Assembly: GCF_008806775.1 (NCBI RefSeq)
Contig: NZ_WAEM01000004.1
Span: 158,143 to 222,142 of the forward strand
Direction: 5' to 3'
Length of the DNA: 64,000 bases
Source of the DNA: Flavobacterium luteum
GTDB taxonomy: Bacteria; Bacteroidota; Bacteroidia; Flavobacteriales; Flavobacteriaceae
The notes under the pieces were generated by a model. That model had not been told where the DNA came from and ran no database searches. It saw only the letters and a program-made list of their open reading frames with translations. The position numbers were made by a program, and so were the translations under genes. This document shows positions 27,462 to 36,637 of this stretch, one piece after another (position 1 is the first letter of the stretch; the number at the start of each line of letters is the position of its first letter).

Positions 27462-28507
27462 TTAAAAACGTTTTGGTAACAGGTGCTGGTGCTTTATTAG
27501 GGCAAGGTATTTTACGATTATTACAAATATCAGATTTTCCAAAGAAAATATTTACTGCCGATCCTGACCCAAGGTCTTCTGGACATTGGTTAGGAGATTA
27601 TGCATTAACTTTGCCTAAAGTTAACGAAGACAATTATAGTAAAGTTGTAGAAGAAATTATCGTTAAATATAAGATAGATGCTGTATTGGTAGGTACAGAT
27701 GTTGAATTACCCTTTTTTGCAAAACATAAAGATATTTTTTTAAAAAAATACAATTGTAAAGTTGTGGTAAGTAGTGAAGAAGTTATTACTATTGCGAATA
27801 ATAAATTTTTAACTTCCTCTTTTTTGGAGGAAAATAATTTTCCATATCCATTTTCTGTAATGGCAAACAACAAAAGCAAACTGCTAGAAATTGAAGAAAA
27901 GTTGGGGTTTCCATTATTTGCAAAACCATTTGATGGTGCTCGATCATTAGGAATTATGAAGATAGAAAATCATGAAGAATTAATGGCTATTTACCATCCA
28001 GAAAGTAATTTGGTGGTTCAACAATTTTTGTCAGAATCAGAGGGTGAGTTTACCTCAGGGTGTATAGTTGTAGATGGTAAGTGTAAAGCAATTGTTACAC
28101 TGAAACGTGATTTAAGAGACGGCAATACCTATAGAGCCTATATTGATGAGGAAACGTCAAAATATGATTCATTTATAATTCCAATTGCCGAAAAGTTAAA
28201 TCCAGATGGACCCGTAAATTTTCAATTTCGAATTTTTAATGGCAAGCCTGTTATTTTTGAAATTAATGGACGTTTCAGCGGAACAACTCCATTAAGACAT
28301 TTCTTCGGGTTTAATGAAGTAGAAGAGTTGTTGAAATACTATTTTTTTGGAACAGAAATTAACAAACCAATACTCAAAAACGGTTTAGTTTTAAGGACTT
28401 GGTCAGATGTTTTTGTAGACGAAAAAGAATTCAATACTCTTAAAAAAGAAGGAGAATATGAGAACTTAAAACCTGATTTTTATAATTTTAGTCTAAAAAA
28501 TAGGTAA
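27458..28507 (+). CDS. ATP-grasp ligase (carbamoyl-phosphate-synthase-like)
   Basis: A 349-residue ATP-grasp enzyme. The N-terminal pre-ATP-grasp domain begins VLVTGAGALLGQGILRLL, the central ATP-binding region has GFPLFAKPFDGARSLGI, and the C-terminal metal site is VNFQFRIFNGKPVIFEIN with FSGTTPLRHFFGF. It matches the truncated protein at 1-497 throughout. Carbamoyl-phosphate-synthase-like single-domain ligases next to PglC genes are seen in other sugar loci, where they may couple an amino acid or other acid to the amino sugar, which is inference here. Confidence 0.88.
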   Translation: MIKNVLVTGAGALLGQGILRLLQISDFPKKIFTADPDPRSSGHWLGDYALTLPKVNEDNYSKVVEEIIVKYKIDAVLVGTDVELPFFAKHKDIFLKKYNCKVVVSSEEVITIANNKFLTSSFLEENNFPYPFSVMANNKSKLLEIEEKLGFPLFAKPFDGARSLGIMKIENHEELMAIYHPESNLVVQQFLSESEGEFTSGCIVVDGKCKAIVTLKRDLRDGNTYRAYIDEETSKYDSFIIPIAEKLNPDGPVNFQFRIFNGKPVIFEINGRFSGTTPLRHFFGFNEVEELLKYYFFGTEINKPILKNGLVLRTWSDVFVDEKEFNTLKKEGEYENLKPDFYNFSLKNR

Positions 28508-28601
28508 TGAAATCGCCATTAACAAGTAGTTTACGTAAGTATACACCTTTAAATTATTAAGCGATACCATATATGACCACTAATAAATAATTTTTACATA
28601 T

Positions 28602-29411
28602 ATGAAAACAGCCGTAGTTGTTGGTGCAAATGGTTTTCTAGGAAGTGCTTTAGTGGATAAACTTTTATCTCAAAACCATAATGTTGTTGCAATTTATAAT
28701 TCAAGTTTCAATAAAATAAATAAGTTAGCAACTATTTATACAAAGACTCAACTTTTTGAATCAGAAATTCTGCCTGATTATATATACTATCTGCCAGGAA
28801 ATTACTCTCTAACTCATCATGAAATGTTACAACTAAATGATGATTTGTATCAATATTCATTAAAGTTTGCAAACTCAAAAATGGTGTACATATCGAGTAC
28901 TAATGTTTATGGTAATTCCGATGAAATTATAACAGAGGATTCCGTTTTCAATAATCCTGGCTTATATGCGCTTTCAAAATTATCTGGAGAATTTATTGTA
29001 AGCGCCATGAAACATTTTTCGATTTTAAGATTGACTTATGTCTATGGACCTGGGATTGCTAATAAATCATTTATCCCTCAAATCATCGATGCTGCGAGAA
29101 ATAATAAAAAAATAACTTTATTCGGAAAAGGAGAAAGAAAACAAGATTACATATATATTGATGATGCAGTAAGTCTATGTATTGCATGTTTACAAAGCCA
29201 TGATAATAATCGATATCTTGGTGCGACAGGAATTTCAGTTTCAAATAAAGAAATTGCTGAGGAAATAAGAAAGCATACAGGAAGCTCTATAGAATTTATT
29301 GGTGATGAAACAGGGAAATCATTTTTTTTCAATCCAATAAAAACTTTTAAAGAGCTAAATTGGTCTCCTCAAACAGCAATTTCTAAGGGAATAAAACTAA
29401 TGTTGTCCTAA
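28602..29411 (+). CDS. NAD-dependent epimerase/dehydratase-type protein
   Basis: A 269-residue short-chain dehydrogenase-type protein. VVVGANGFLGSALVDKLL carries the nucleotide-binding glycines. YALSKLSGEF supplies the Tyr-x3-Lys pair after the VYISSTNVYGNS strand, and YVYGPGI and GERKQDYIYIDDA follow. It is shorter than typical 4-epimerases. Candidate reactions are epimerisation or ketoreduction of a nucleotide or lipid-linked sugar; the substrate is not determined. A 94-base gap separates it from the ATP-grasp gene. Confidence 0.8.
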   Translation: MKTAVVVGANGFLGSALVDKLLSQNHNVVAIYNSSFNKINKLATIYTKTQLFESEILPDYIYYLPGNYSLTHHEMLQLNDDLYQYSLKFANSKMVYISSTNVYGNSDEIITEDSVFNNPGLYALSKLSGEFIVSAMKHFSILRLTYVYGPGIANKSFIPQIIDAARNNKKITLFGKGERKQDYIYIDDAVSLCIACLQSHDNNRYLGATGISVSNKEIAEEIRKHTGSSIEFIGDETGKSFFFNPIKTFKELNWSPQTAISKGIKLMLS

Positions 29412-29433
29412 ATTCTATTAAGAAAATAAATCA

Positions 29434-29994
29434 ATGCCAAAGCGTATTTTTGACATAGTGTTTTCTTTTGTAGCATTATTACTATTTATATTTCCTTTAC
29501 TATTATTATTTATTTTTTGTAGTTTAGATACCAATTCAAATGGCATTTTCATTCAAGAAAGAGTCGGTCAATTTGGTAACTTTTTTAAAATGTTTAAATT
29601 AAAAACAATCAGATGTGATGATAGTATTTCATTATATGGGTCGTTTTTAAGAAAATTTAAAATAGATGAATTACCGCAATTTTGGAATGTATTTAAAGGA
29701 GACATGAGCATTGTAGGGCCACGTCCTGATATTTCAGGATATTACGATTTATTAGTGGGTAATGAAAGAGACATATTAAAGTTAAAACCAGGAATAACAA
29801 GTGTAGCCTCATTAAAGTATGTAAATGAAGAAGCTATTTTACAGCAACAAATTAATCCAAAAAAATATAATGATGAGGTTATTTTTAGAGATAAAGTAAA
29901 AATGAATTTAGATTATTATCATAATAATTCATTGACAATAGATTTAATGATTGTTTTTAAGACAATCAAGAAAATAATTTTCGTTAATTTGTAA
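29434..29994 (+). CDS. Small phosphoglycosyl transferase, copy 2
   Basis: A 186-residue monotopic phosphoglycosyl transferase. The N-terminal hydrophobic helix is at about 10-30, the catalytic D78-E79 pair lies in KIDELPQ, and IVGPRPDISGYY and KPGITSVASLKYVNEE follow. Compared with copy 1 at 26832 it has a shorter loop before the catalytic pair and lacks the GWAQVNGRN end motif, having GITSVASLKYVN instead. Both have the full catalytic dyad, so both may be active, each starting a different glycan. Confidence 0.88.
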   Translation: MPKRIFDIVFSFVALLLFIFPLLLLFIFCSLDTNSNGIFIQERVGQFGNFFKMFKLKTIRCDDSISLYGSFLRKFKIDELPQFWNVFKGDMSIVGPRPDISGYYDLLVGNERDILKLKPGITSVASLKYVNEEAILQQQINPKKYNDEVIFRDKVKMNLDYYHNNSLTIDLMIVFKTIKKIIFVNL

Positions 29995-30071
29995 AAATTG
30001 GATATTGTAAAAATGGCTTATTTTATCCGAGCTTTTTTTAAATAGCTTAATAATTTTTTTTAAACATTAAA

Positions 30072-31217
30072 ATGAATAATTCCAAAATTTGGCTTTCATC
30101 ACCTCACATGGGGGGAAATGAACAGAAATATGTAAATGAAGCATTTGAAACCAATTGGGTTGCGCCTTTAGGGCCCAACGTAACTGGTTTTGAACGAGAT
30201 TTAGAACAATATATCAATGAAAACGGTCATGTAGCAGCTTTAAGTTCTGGGACTGCAGCTATTCATTTAGGATTGGTTTTATTAGGAGTAAAGTTAGGAG
30301 ATGAAGTAATTTGTCAAAGCTTTACATTTTCAGCTTCAGCTAATCCAATATTGTATCAAGGTGCAATTCCAATATTTATTGATAGTGAATATGAAACATG
30401 GAATATGTGTCCAAAAGCTTTAGAAGAAGCTATAATAGACAGAATTTCAAAAGGCAAAAAACCGAAAGCTATTATTGCAGTTCATCTTTACGGAATGCCT
30501 TTTAAGGTTGATGAGATTAAAGTGGTAGCAAATAAATATGAAATACCAATTATTGAGGATAGTGCTGAGGCTTTAGGTAGTTCATACAAGGGTAGAAAAT
30601 GTGGAACTTTTGGAGATATTGGTGTTTTGTCGTTTAATGGTAATAAAATAATAACAACTTCAGGGGGTGGGGCTTTAGTTGCCTCTTCAAAAGAATTAAA
30701 AGAAAAAGCCGTTTTTTTTGCAACTCAGTCACGAGACAATGCACCTCATTACCAGCATTCTGAGATAGGTTATAATTATAGATTAAGCAATATTTGTGCA
30801 GGAATAGGAAGAGGACAAATGGAAGTGTTAGACAAACATGTTTCATTAAGAAGAGAGATGCATGATTTTTATGCAAATTATTTTGCTAATAATGATGGAA
30901 TTAAGGTGTTAAGCGAGCCTAATTCAGATTATTTCTCTAATCATTGGTTGAGCGCGATTTTAGTTGATCCAAATAAAAACAATGGAAAAACAAGAGAAGA
31001 TTTAAGACTAGCTTTTGAAAACGCGAACATAGAATCTAGACCTTTATGGAAACCAATGCATTTGCAACCCATTTTTGAAAAGTACCCTTATTATGGAGAA
31101 AAAGTGGCACAAGAATTGTTTGAAAATGGTCTGTGCCTTCCTTCTGGATCTAATCTAGAAAATGAGGATAAAAAGAGAATTCGACAAACATTGAATGTTT
31201 TCTTTAAAATTGATTAA
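30072..31217 (+). CDS. DegT/DnrJ/EryC1 aminotransferase (PglE-like)
   Basis: A 381-residue PLP enzyme of the sugar aminotransferase family. IHLGLVLLGVKLGDEVI and SFTFSASANPILYQGA lead to EDSAEALGSSYKG and the PLP Lys K192 in SFNGNKIITTSGGG. Upstream of the 4,6-dehydratase at 31261, it should aminate the 4-keto-6-deoxy nucleotide sugar to give a bacillosamine-type UDP-4-amino-4,6-dideoxy-GlcNAc. A PglD acetyltransferase is not adjacent; the GNAT at 21384 or 55434 might fill that role, which is inference. Confidence 0.9.
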   Translation: MNNSKIWLSSPHMGGNEQKYVNEAFETNWVAPLGPNVTGFERDLEQYINENGHVAALSSGTAAIHLGLVLLGVKLGDEVICQSFTFSASANPILYQGAIPIFIDSEYETWNMCPKALEEAIIDRISKGKKPKAIIAVHLYGMPFKVDEIKVVANKYEIPIIEDSAEALGSSYKGRKCGTFGDIGVLSFNGNKIITTSGGGALVASSKELKEKAVFFATQSRDNAPHYQHSEIGYNYRLSNICAGIGRGQMEVLDKHVSLRREMHDFYANYFANNDGIKVLSEPNSDYFSNHWLSAILVDPNKNNGKTREDLRLAFENANIESRPLWKPMHLQPIFEKYPYYGEKVAQELFENGLCLPSGSNLENEDKKRIRQTLNVFFKID

Positions 31218-31260
31218 TTAATTTGGAATAAAATGCTATTTTTAGCTAAATTTAACTCTA

Positions 31261-33240
31261 TTGGATAATACTACTAAATCAAATTCAATTTTTGAAACAG
31301 CAAAAGAGAGCTTTTTTAAAAAGAGATTCAACAACTTTGGATATTTACCAAGATGGATAATTTATGGAATAGATGTAGCTATTGTTTTTTTTGCTATTGT
31401 TATTACCCATTTAATTATTACAAGCCTTAATGTCAAGTTTTATGATAATCGCAACTTTAGTTTAAGTTATTTGATAATCGTTTTTGTTAATGCTATGTTT
31501 TTTCTGTTTTACAGAACATATGCAGGAATAATAAGGCATTCTACTTTTATTGATGGGGTAAAATTACTAGTGTCAACTACAGCTTCTTACTTTGTTTTGT
31601 TATTCATTAATTATTCATGGTTTTTTGTTTTTGGAGATAAAATATTTTTAACTACAGGTCTATTTATTAGCTATATAATTTCTTTTATTCTTTTATTTTT
31701 ATTTCGAATAGTTGTTAAACTTTTTTTTCAAAGGTTTATGAATTTTGAAGATAAAAAGAAATTGACTAATGCAATAATCTATGGTTCTGATGCAAATGCA
31801 ATTTCAGTAGCAAATGCTTTAAGAACCGAAAAACCGAGACGATTTAAGTTATTAGGTTTTATTGATAAATTTAGCAACAATAAAACAGGAAAGAGAATTT
31901 TGAATCTTCCTATTCTTAATCAAAATAAAAGTATTCATGTAATATTAAGGTCGATGAAAGCAGACTCTTTGATTATTGCTGAAAAAAGTTTGACCAAAGA
32001 AGAAATTGTGGCTATTGTTGAAGAATGCCTAGAGTACAATTTTAAAGTATTCACAGTTCCTTTAATTACAGATTGGGAAGATGAAAAGCAAATTTCTAAT
32101 AAAGTCAAAAGCTTTGAAATAGAGGATTTGCTAGAAAGAAAACCTATTGTCTTAGATACAAATACAATATCTTCACAATTAAATGATAAAACTATTCTAA
32201 TCACTGGAGCAGCCGGCTCAATTGGAAGTGAAATTACAAGACAGATTTTAAGTTTTAAACCTGCTAAAATTATTATTTTAGATCAGGCAGAAACGCCACT
32301 ACATAGTTTAAGTCTAGAAATAGATGCAATGAATGAGGACATTAAAATAAGATCGGTGTTGGCTGATGTTAGAAATAGTAGAGCTTTAGAAATGGTATTT
32401 ATCAAATATAAACCAGATATAGTTTACCATGCTGCAGCTTATAAACACGTTCCACTAATGGAAGAGAATCCTTCTCAAGCTATATATACCAACGTATTAG
32501 GGACAAAAAATTTAGCCGATTTATCAGTAAAATATAAAGTCGAACGATTTGTAATGGTTTCAACGGATAAAGCCGTAAATCCTAGTAGCGTCATGGGCGC
32601 TAGCAAACGGATTGCAGAAAAATATGTTCAAACACTTCAGGATAAATTAGATAAAGAACAAGAAAGTCAAATAAGTGATACCAAATTTATAACTACTAGA
32701 TTTGGGAATGTGCTAGGGTCGAATGGTTCAATTGTTCCTTTGTTTGCCAAACAAATTCAAGAGGGAGGACCATTAACCATAACCCATCCAGAAATCATAC
32801 GTTATTTTATGACGATTCCAGAGGCGTGTCAATTAGTATTAGAAGCAGGAACAATGGGTAATGGAGGAGAAATTTTTATTTTTGATATGGGACAACCAGT
32901 TAAAATTATTGATTTAGCCAAAAAAATGATTCGATTAGCTGGTTTTACCCCTGATAAAGAAATTGAAATTAAAATTATAGGTTTACGACCTGGAGAAAAG
33001 CTCTTTGAAGAATTGCTAAATGATACTTCAAAAACCCTCCCAACTCATAATGAAAAAATATTAATTGCTCAAGAAGTCCATGATGATTACCAATTGATAA
33101 ATGATACAGTTATGGTTTTATTAGATAAAGTTCAAATCTTTTCTGACGAAGAAATAGTTATTGAAATGAAAAAAATTGTACCTGAATTTAGAAGTATGAA
33201 TTCTAGATATGTTGCTTTTGATTTAGATGTCAAATTGTAA
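31261..33240 (+). CDS. CapD/WbpM/PglF-type UDP-GlcNAc 4,6-dehydratase
   Basis: A 659-residue membrane-anchored dehydratase. The start is TTG at 31261. About four N-terminal membrane spans cover roughly residues 30-160, then a nucleotide-binding domain, and the catalytic short-chain dehydrogenase domain begins at TGAAGSIGS (315-323). The active site in this family is Ser-Met-Lys rather than Ser-Tyr-Lys, seen here as SSVMGASKRIAEKY. It converts UDP-GlcNAc to the 4-keto-6-deoxy sugar used by the aminotransferase just upstream. Length agrees with WbpM/CapD (600-700 residues). Confidence 0.93.
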   Translation: MDNTTKSNSIFETAKESFFKKRFNNFGYLPRWIIYGIDVAIVFFAIVITHLIITSLNVKFYDNRNFSLSYLIIVFVNAMFFLFYRTYAGIIRHSTFIDGVKLLVSTTASYFVLLFINYSWFFVFGDKIFLTTGLFISYIISFILLFLFRIVVKLFFQRFMNFEDKKKLTNAIIYGSDANAISVANALRTEKPRRFKLLGFIDKFSNNKTGKRILNLPILNQNKSIHVILRSMKADSLIIAEKSLTKEEIVAIVEECLEYNFKVFTVPLITDWEDEKQISNKVKSFEIEDLLERKPIVLDTNTISSQLNDKTILITGAAGSIGSEITRQILSFKPAKIIILDQAETPLHSLSLEIDAMNEDIKIRSVLADVRNSRALEMVFIKYKPDIVYHAAAYKHVPLMEENPSQAIYTNVLGTKNLADLSVKYKVERFVMVSTDKAVNPSSVMGASKRIAEKYVQTLQDKLDKEQESQISDTKFITTRFGNVLGSNGSIVPLFAKQIQEGGPLTITHPEIIRYFMTIPEACQLVLEAGTMGNGGEIFIFDMGQPVKIIDLAKKMIRLAGFTPDKEIEIKIIGLRPGEKLFEELLNDTSKTLPTHNEKILIAQEVHDDYQLINDTVMVLLDKVQIFSDEEIVIEMKKIVPEFRSMNSRYVAFDLDVKL

Positions 33241-33282
33241 AGCCTTAACAATATATTAAAAAAAATTGTAAATTATAAATTG

Positions 33283-33290
33283 TAGATTTG
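33283..33290 (+). promoter_or_regulatory. Possible -7 box of the wza-wzc unit
   Basis: TAGATTTG matches the Bacteroidota -7 consensus TAnnTTTG and lies 65 bases before the Wza-like gene in the 114-base gap after the dehydratase. The nearest upstream TTG (33266-33268) is 14 bases away, shorter than the usual 17-23, so support is weak. A separate promoter for the export and kinase genes would be plausible. Confidence 0.3.
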
Positions 33291-33354
33291 CAGTCTTTAA
33301 AATAATTTAAGTTTATAAATATTTATAATCCGAGTAAAAACAAATTTTTACAGC

Positions 33355-34125
33355 ATGAATAAAGCAGTAATAAAATCAATATTTTATTTTATTTTTTTAG
33401 TAGTAACACTTCAATCTTGCAAGTCTATAATTACCACTAGAAAAGAAGTAGAGTATTTTAATGACATACAAATAGGTTCTCAGGATAAAATCAATTATTA
33501 TCAAAATAAAATTCAAATAGATGATATTTTAAGCATTAAAGTTGGAGAATTAATTCCTGAAGCTGTAGAGCCTTTTAATACCCCAATTTCGCTAGAGTCG
33601 GCTCAACTTAATGGATATTTAGTTTCTTTTGAAGGAAAGGTAGTTTTTCCTAGATTAGGATCAATTTCTGTTGCTGGAAAAACCACTACTGAAGTTGAAG
33701 GAATTATTAATAAATTACTGATTGATAAAGGATTCGTTAATGATCCAACTGTAAGTGTAAGAATAATTAATGCTAGAGTTACAGTAATAGGTCCAGTCGG
33801 GAACAATTCTGCTGGAGGTACAGTATCTTTTGGAGGAAACAATAATTTAACTATATTACAAGCTATAGGCAATATATTACCATCAGGAATAAAAAACGAC
33901 ATCGTTTTGATAAGAGAAGAGAATGGAATAAGGACCTATAGAAAGTTAGATATAACAAAAATAGATTTGATAAATAGCCCATACTACTATTTAAAGCAAA
34001 ACGACGTAATTTATGTAAAGCCTAATGGACCAGCAGTATTACAATCAGGATGGTTAACAAGTATAACTTCGATACTGGGTATTATTTCTTCTGCTTTTGT
34101 AGTATATCTTTTATTTACACGTTAA
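33355..34125 (+). CDS. wza: Outer-membrane polysaccharide export lipoprotein (Wza-like)
   Basis: A 256-residue protein of the Wza/BexD family. The N-terminal hydrophobic stretch ends in the lipobox LQSC (Cys at about 22), so it should be lipidated and sent to the outer membrane. The polysaccharide-export domain is seen in IDDILSIKVGEL and YLVSFEGKVVFPRLGSISVAGKTTTEVE, followed by an SLBB-like region (TVIGPVG to NLTILQAIG). It ends in a hydrophobic segment, SITSILGIISSAFVVYLL. It lies directly before wzc, as usual for the pair. Confidence 0.9.
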   Translation: MNKAVIKSIFYFIFLVVTLQSCKSIITTRKEVEYFNDIQIGSQDKINYYQNKIQIDDILSIKVGELIPEAVEPFNTPISLESAQLNGYLVSFEGKVVFPRLGSISVAGKTTTEVEGIINKLLIDKGFVNDPTVSVRIINARVTVIGPVGNNSAGGTVSFGGNNNLTILQAIGNILPSGIKNDIVLIREENGIRTYRKLDITKIDLINSPYYYLKQNDVIYVKPNGPAVLQSGWLTSITSILGIISSAFVVYLLFTR

Positions 34126-34131
34126 TTGAAT

Positions 34132-36528
34132 ATGGAAAATTTTGAATTTGAAAGCCAAGCGAGCACAAATGATTTTGATATACTTGGAGAAATAAATAAA
34201 TACTTAAAGTATTGGTATTTATTTGTGATTTCAACTCTAGTTTTTTTTATTGCAGCTAAAATTTATTTAAGATATACAACCCCTATTTATGAGTCTTATT
34301 CTGAAATTAAGATTTTAGATAATACTTCCTCAGCATTCAAATTACCAGATAATATGATATCCATATTTGGAGGAAAAAGCAGTAAACGTGGTTTAGATAA
34401 CGAAATAGAGATGATTAAGTCCTATCAGTTAATGGAACGTGTAGTTAAAAATTTAGACCTAACAACACGATATTACAGAGTAGGGTATTTTACTACTAAT
34501 GAATTATGGAAAACTCAACCATTTTCTGTTAAATGGTTAAATTCATCTAAACAATTAGAATCTAAATCATTACGATTTAATGTCGAGATTATTAATAATG
34601 GATTCAAAATAATTGGAGACAATAAATATGAAACTTCGAAGCCAATTAGATTCAATTCAGTTCATATTATTTCAGGAATTCCTTTTAAAATTTTACCAAA
34701 TTCAGGATTGAATATAAAGGAATATATTGGTAAACAATTTGTGTTTGAACTAGCCCCATTACGTCAAACGGCACTAAGTCTTAGTGGAGGGATTAATATA
34801 AAAAGTGTTGCTAACCAAAGTGATATATTAGGTCTTACATTAACTGGAACAAATATTGATAAGGTTGAAGCAACTCTAGACGAAATTGTAAAACAATTTG
34901 ACTTAGATGGGATTAGAGATAGGCAATTAGTCTCACAACGAACTATAGATTTTGTTAATAATAGATTCAATTATTTAGGAAGTCAACTCGATTCCATTGA
35001 GAACGATAAAGAGAAATACAAACGTGAGAATGGATTAACTAATGTTGATACAGATATAACATCTGCAGCAAAAAACATAGAATCCTCAAAATCACTTATC
35101 ACAGAAATACAAAATCAAATAGAATTAACAAAATATATCGAGCAATCATTAAAAACACATAAAAAATTTGAATCATTTCCATTAGAGATGGGTATTTCTA
35201 ATACTATTATTAATCAATTATTTGGTAATTATAATGTTTTAGTTACAGAAAGGGAAAGACTTTTATTTAGTGCAGGAGAAAATAATCCAAAAATAAAGAT
35301 TATTAATGAACAATTAGATGTACTTAAAAAGGATATGTTTAAATCTATAAAAAACTATCAAGATGAATTGGCAGTTTCACTAGCAAAAAATAATCTTTTA
35401 TATCAACAATATTTAGATAAATTTAATAAAATTCCATTATATGAAAAATTTATTAGGAGTATAGAAAGACAACAAAGTATAAAAGAGGCATTGTATATTC
35501 TTTTATTACAAAAAAGAGAAGAAGCAGCTATAAACGTAGCTGTTACTGGACCTTCTATAAAAGTGGTTGATTTTGCCTCGTCAAATACAAATGCGATTTC
35601 TCCTAAAAAGGATTTAATTTATTTAGGCTCTTTAATAATTGGATTATTGATACCCTTTCTATTTGTATTTGTTAAAAATTTCTTAGATAATAAAATTCAT
35701 AATAAACAAGAGTTATTAAAAATAGTTCGGGACATTCCAATTGTATCTGAAGTTCCTTTTATTGGAGATGATTTAAAAGTAATGTTAGACAATGATAGAT
35801 CTGTACTTGCTGAATCTTTCAGAATTTTAAGAACAAATATTGGATATTTGTTGCCACTAAGAATTGATAAAACAGCTCCGGTTCTATTTGTAACATCAAC
35901 AATTAAAGGTGAGGGTAAGACTTTTACTTCAATAAATTTAGGAATGGCTTTTGCTACTTTAGGTAAAAAAGTTTTGGTTGTAGGTGCGGATTTAAGAAAC
36001 CCTCAGTTTCATAATTATACTGATATGGATAAAAACCATATTGGTCTTTCTAATTATTTGTACGATACATCAATTGACTGGAGAAGCTTAAAAGTGACTG
36101 AAAAATTTGACAGTCCTGAACTTGATTTGATTTTTTCAGGAATTATACCACCTAATCCTGCTGAACTTTTGTCTAATGGACGTTTAGAGTTATTATTAAG
36201 CGAAGCTAAAAAAGAATACGACTATATAGTAATTGATACTGCACCAACATTGTTGGTTACCGACTCACTTACAATATCTCAATTTGCCGATGTTACTTTA
36301 TTTGTAGTACGAGCAGATTTTACAGAAAAGAAGTTGTTGCAATATTCTCTTGAATTGAAACAGAAAGGGAAACTGAAAAACTTAGCTTATATTTTAAATA
36401 ACGTTGGAGTTAATTTAAGTTATAGGTATAAGTATGGATATGGCTATGGGTATGGATACGGATATGGAGAAGATGTATTTAAAAAATCTAAAATTAAAGA
36501 ATTTTTAAATAAAAAATTTAATATCTAG
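34132..36528 (+). CDS. wzc: Wzc-type polysaccharide chain-length tyrosine kinase
   Basis: A 798-residue BY-kinase. Two membrane spans (about 30-50 and 500-520) flank a large periplasmic Wzz-type domain with coiled-coil character. The cytosolic kinase has Walker A KGEGKT (592-597), Walker A' VLVVGADLRNP with D620, and Walker B VIDTAP with D702. The C-terminal tail has eight Tyr alternating mostly with Gly between 764 and 778, the cluster expected to be autophosphorylated. An upstream TTG at 34126 is in frame, but the ATG at 34132 seems the better start. Its dephosphorylation would be by the CpsB-type enzyme at 36638-37402. Confidence 0.93.
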   Translation: MENFEFESQASTNDFDILGEINKYLKYWYLFVISTLVFFIAAKIYLRYTTPIYESYSEIKILDNTSSAFKLPDNMISIFGGKSSKRGLDNEIEMIKSYQLMERVVKNLDLTTRYYRVGYFTTNELWKTQPFSVKWLNSSKQLESKSLRFNVEIINNGFKIIGDNKYETSKPIRFNSVHIISGIPFKILPNSGLNIKEYIGKQFVFELAPLRQTALSLSGGINIKSVANQSDILGLTLTGTNIDKVEATLDEIVKQFDLDGIRDRQLVSQRTIDFVNNRFNYLGSQLDSIENDKEKYKRENGLTNVDTDITSAAKNIESSKSLITEIQNQIELTKYIEQSLKTHKKFESFPLEMGISNTIINQLFGNYNVLVTERERLLFSAGENNPKIKIINEQLDVLKKDMFKSIKNYQDELAVSLAKNNLLYQQYLDKFNKIPLYEKFIRSIERQQSIKEALYILLLQKREEAAINVAVTGPSIKVVDFASSNTNAISPKKDLIYLGSLIIGLLIPFLFVFVKNFLDNKIHNKQELLKIVRDIPIVSEVPFIGDDLKVMLDNDRSVLAESFRILRTNIGYLLPLRIDKTAPVLFVTSTIKGEGKTFTSINLGMAFATLGKKVLVVGADLRNPQFHNYTDMDKNHIGLSNYLYDTSIDWRSLKVTEKFDSPELDLIFSGIIPPNPAELLSNGRLELLLSEAKKEYDYIVIDTAPTLLVTDSLTISQFADVTLFVVRADFTEKKLLQYSLELKQKGKLKNLAYILNNVGVNLSYRYKYGYGYGYGYGYGEDVFKKSKIKEFLNKKFNI
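36433..36468 (+). repeat. Six tandem Tyr-Gly codon pairs in the Wzc tail
   Basis: Six 6-base units of the form TAT/C-GGN, with mostly synonymous changes, encode Tyr-Gly pairs at residues 768-779. Such a short unit can change copy number by slippage, which would alter the number of phosphorylatable tyrosines without disturbing the frame. Confidence 0.85.
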
Positions 36529-36581
36529 TTTGAGATTAATGTTTTAAATAAACATATAAACTTGTAATTATATATTTAATT

Positions 36582-36618
36582 AAAAATTGTCTTACATTAT
36601 AATTTTGACAGTTTTTTT
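36582..36618. terminator. Bidirectional terminator between wzc and cpsB
   Basis: AAATTGTC at 36584-36591 and GACAGTTT at 36607-36614 form an 8-base-pair stem, with one T-G wobble read as RNA, around a 15-base loop. A T run (36612-36618) follows on the plus strand and an A run precedes it, so it can act for both convergent genes. The stem is AT-rich, so strength is uncertain. Confidence 0.5.
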
Positions 36619-36637
36619 AATTTTAAAGGTATGAAAC

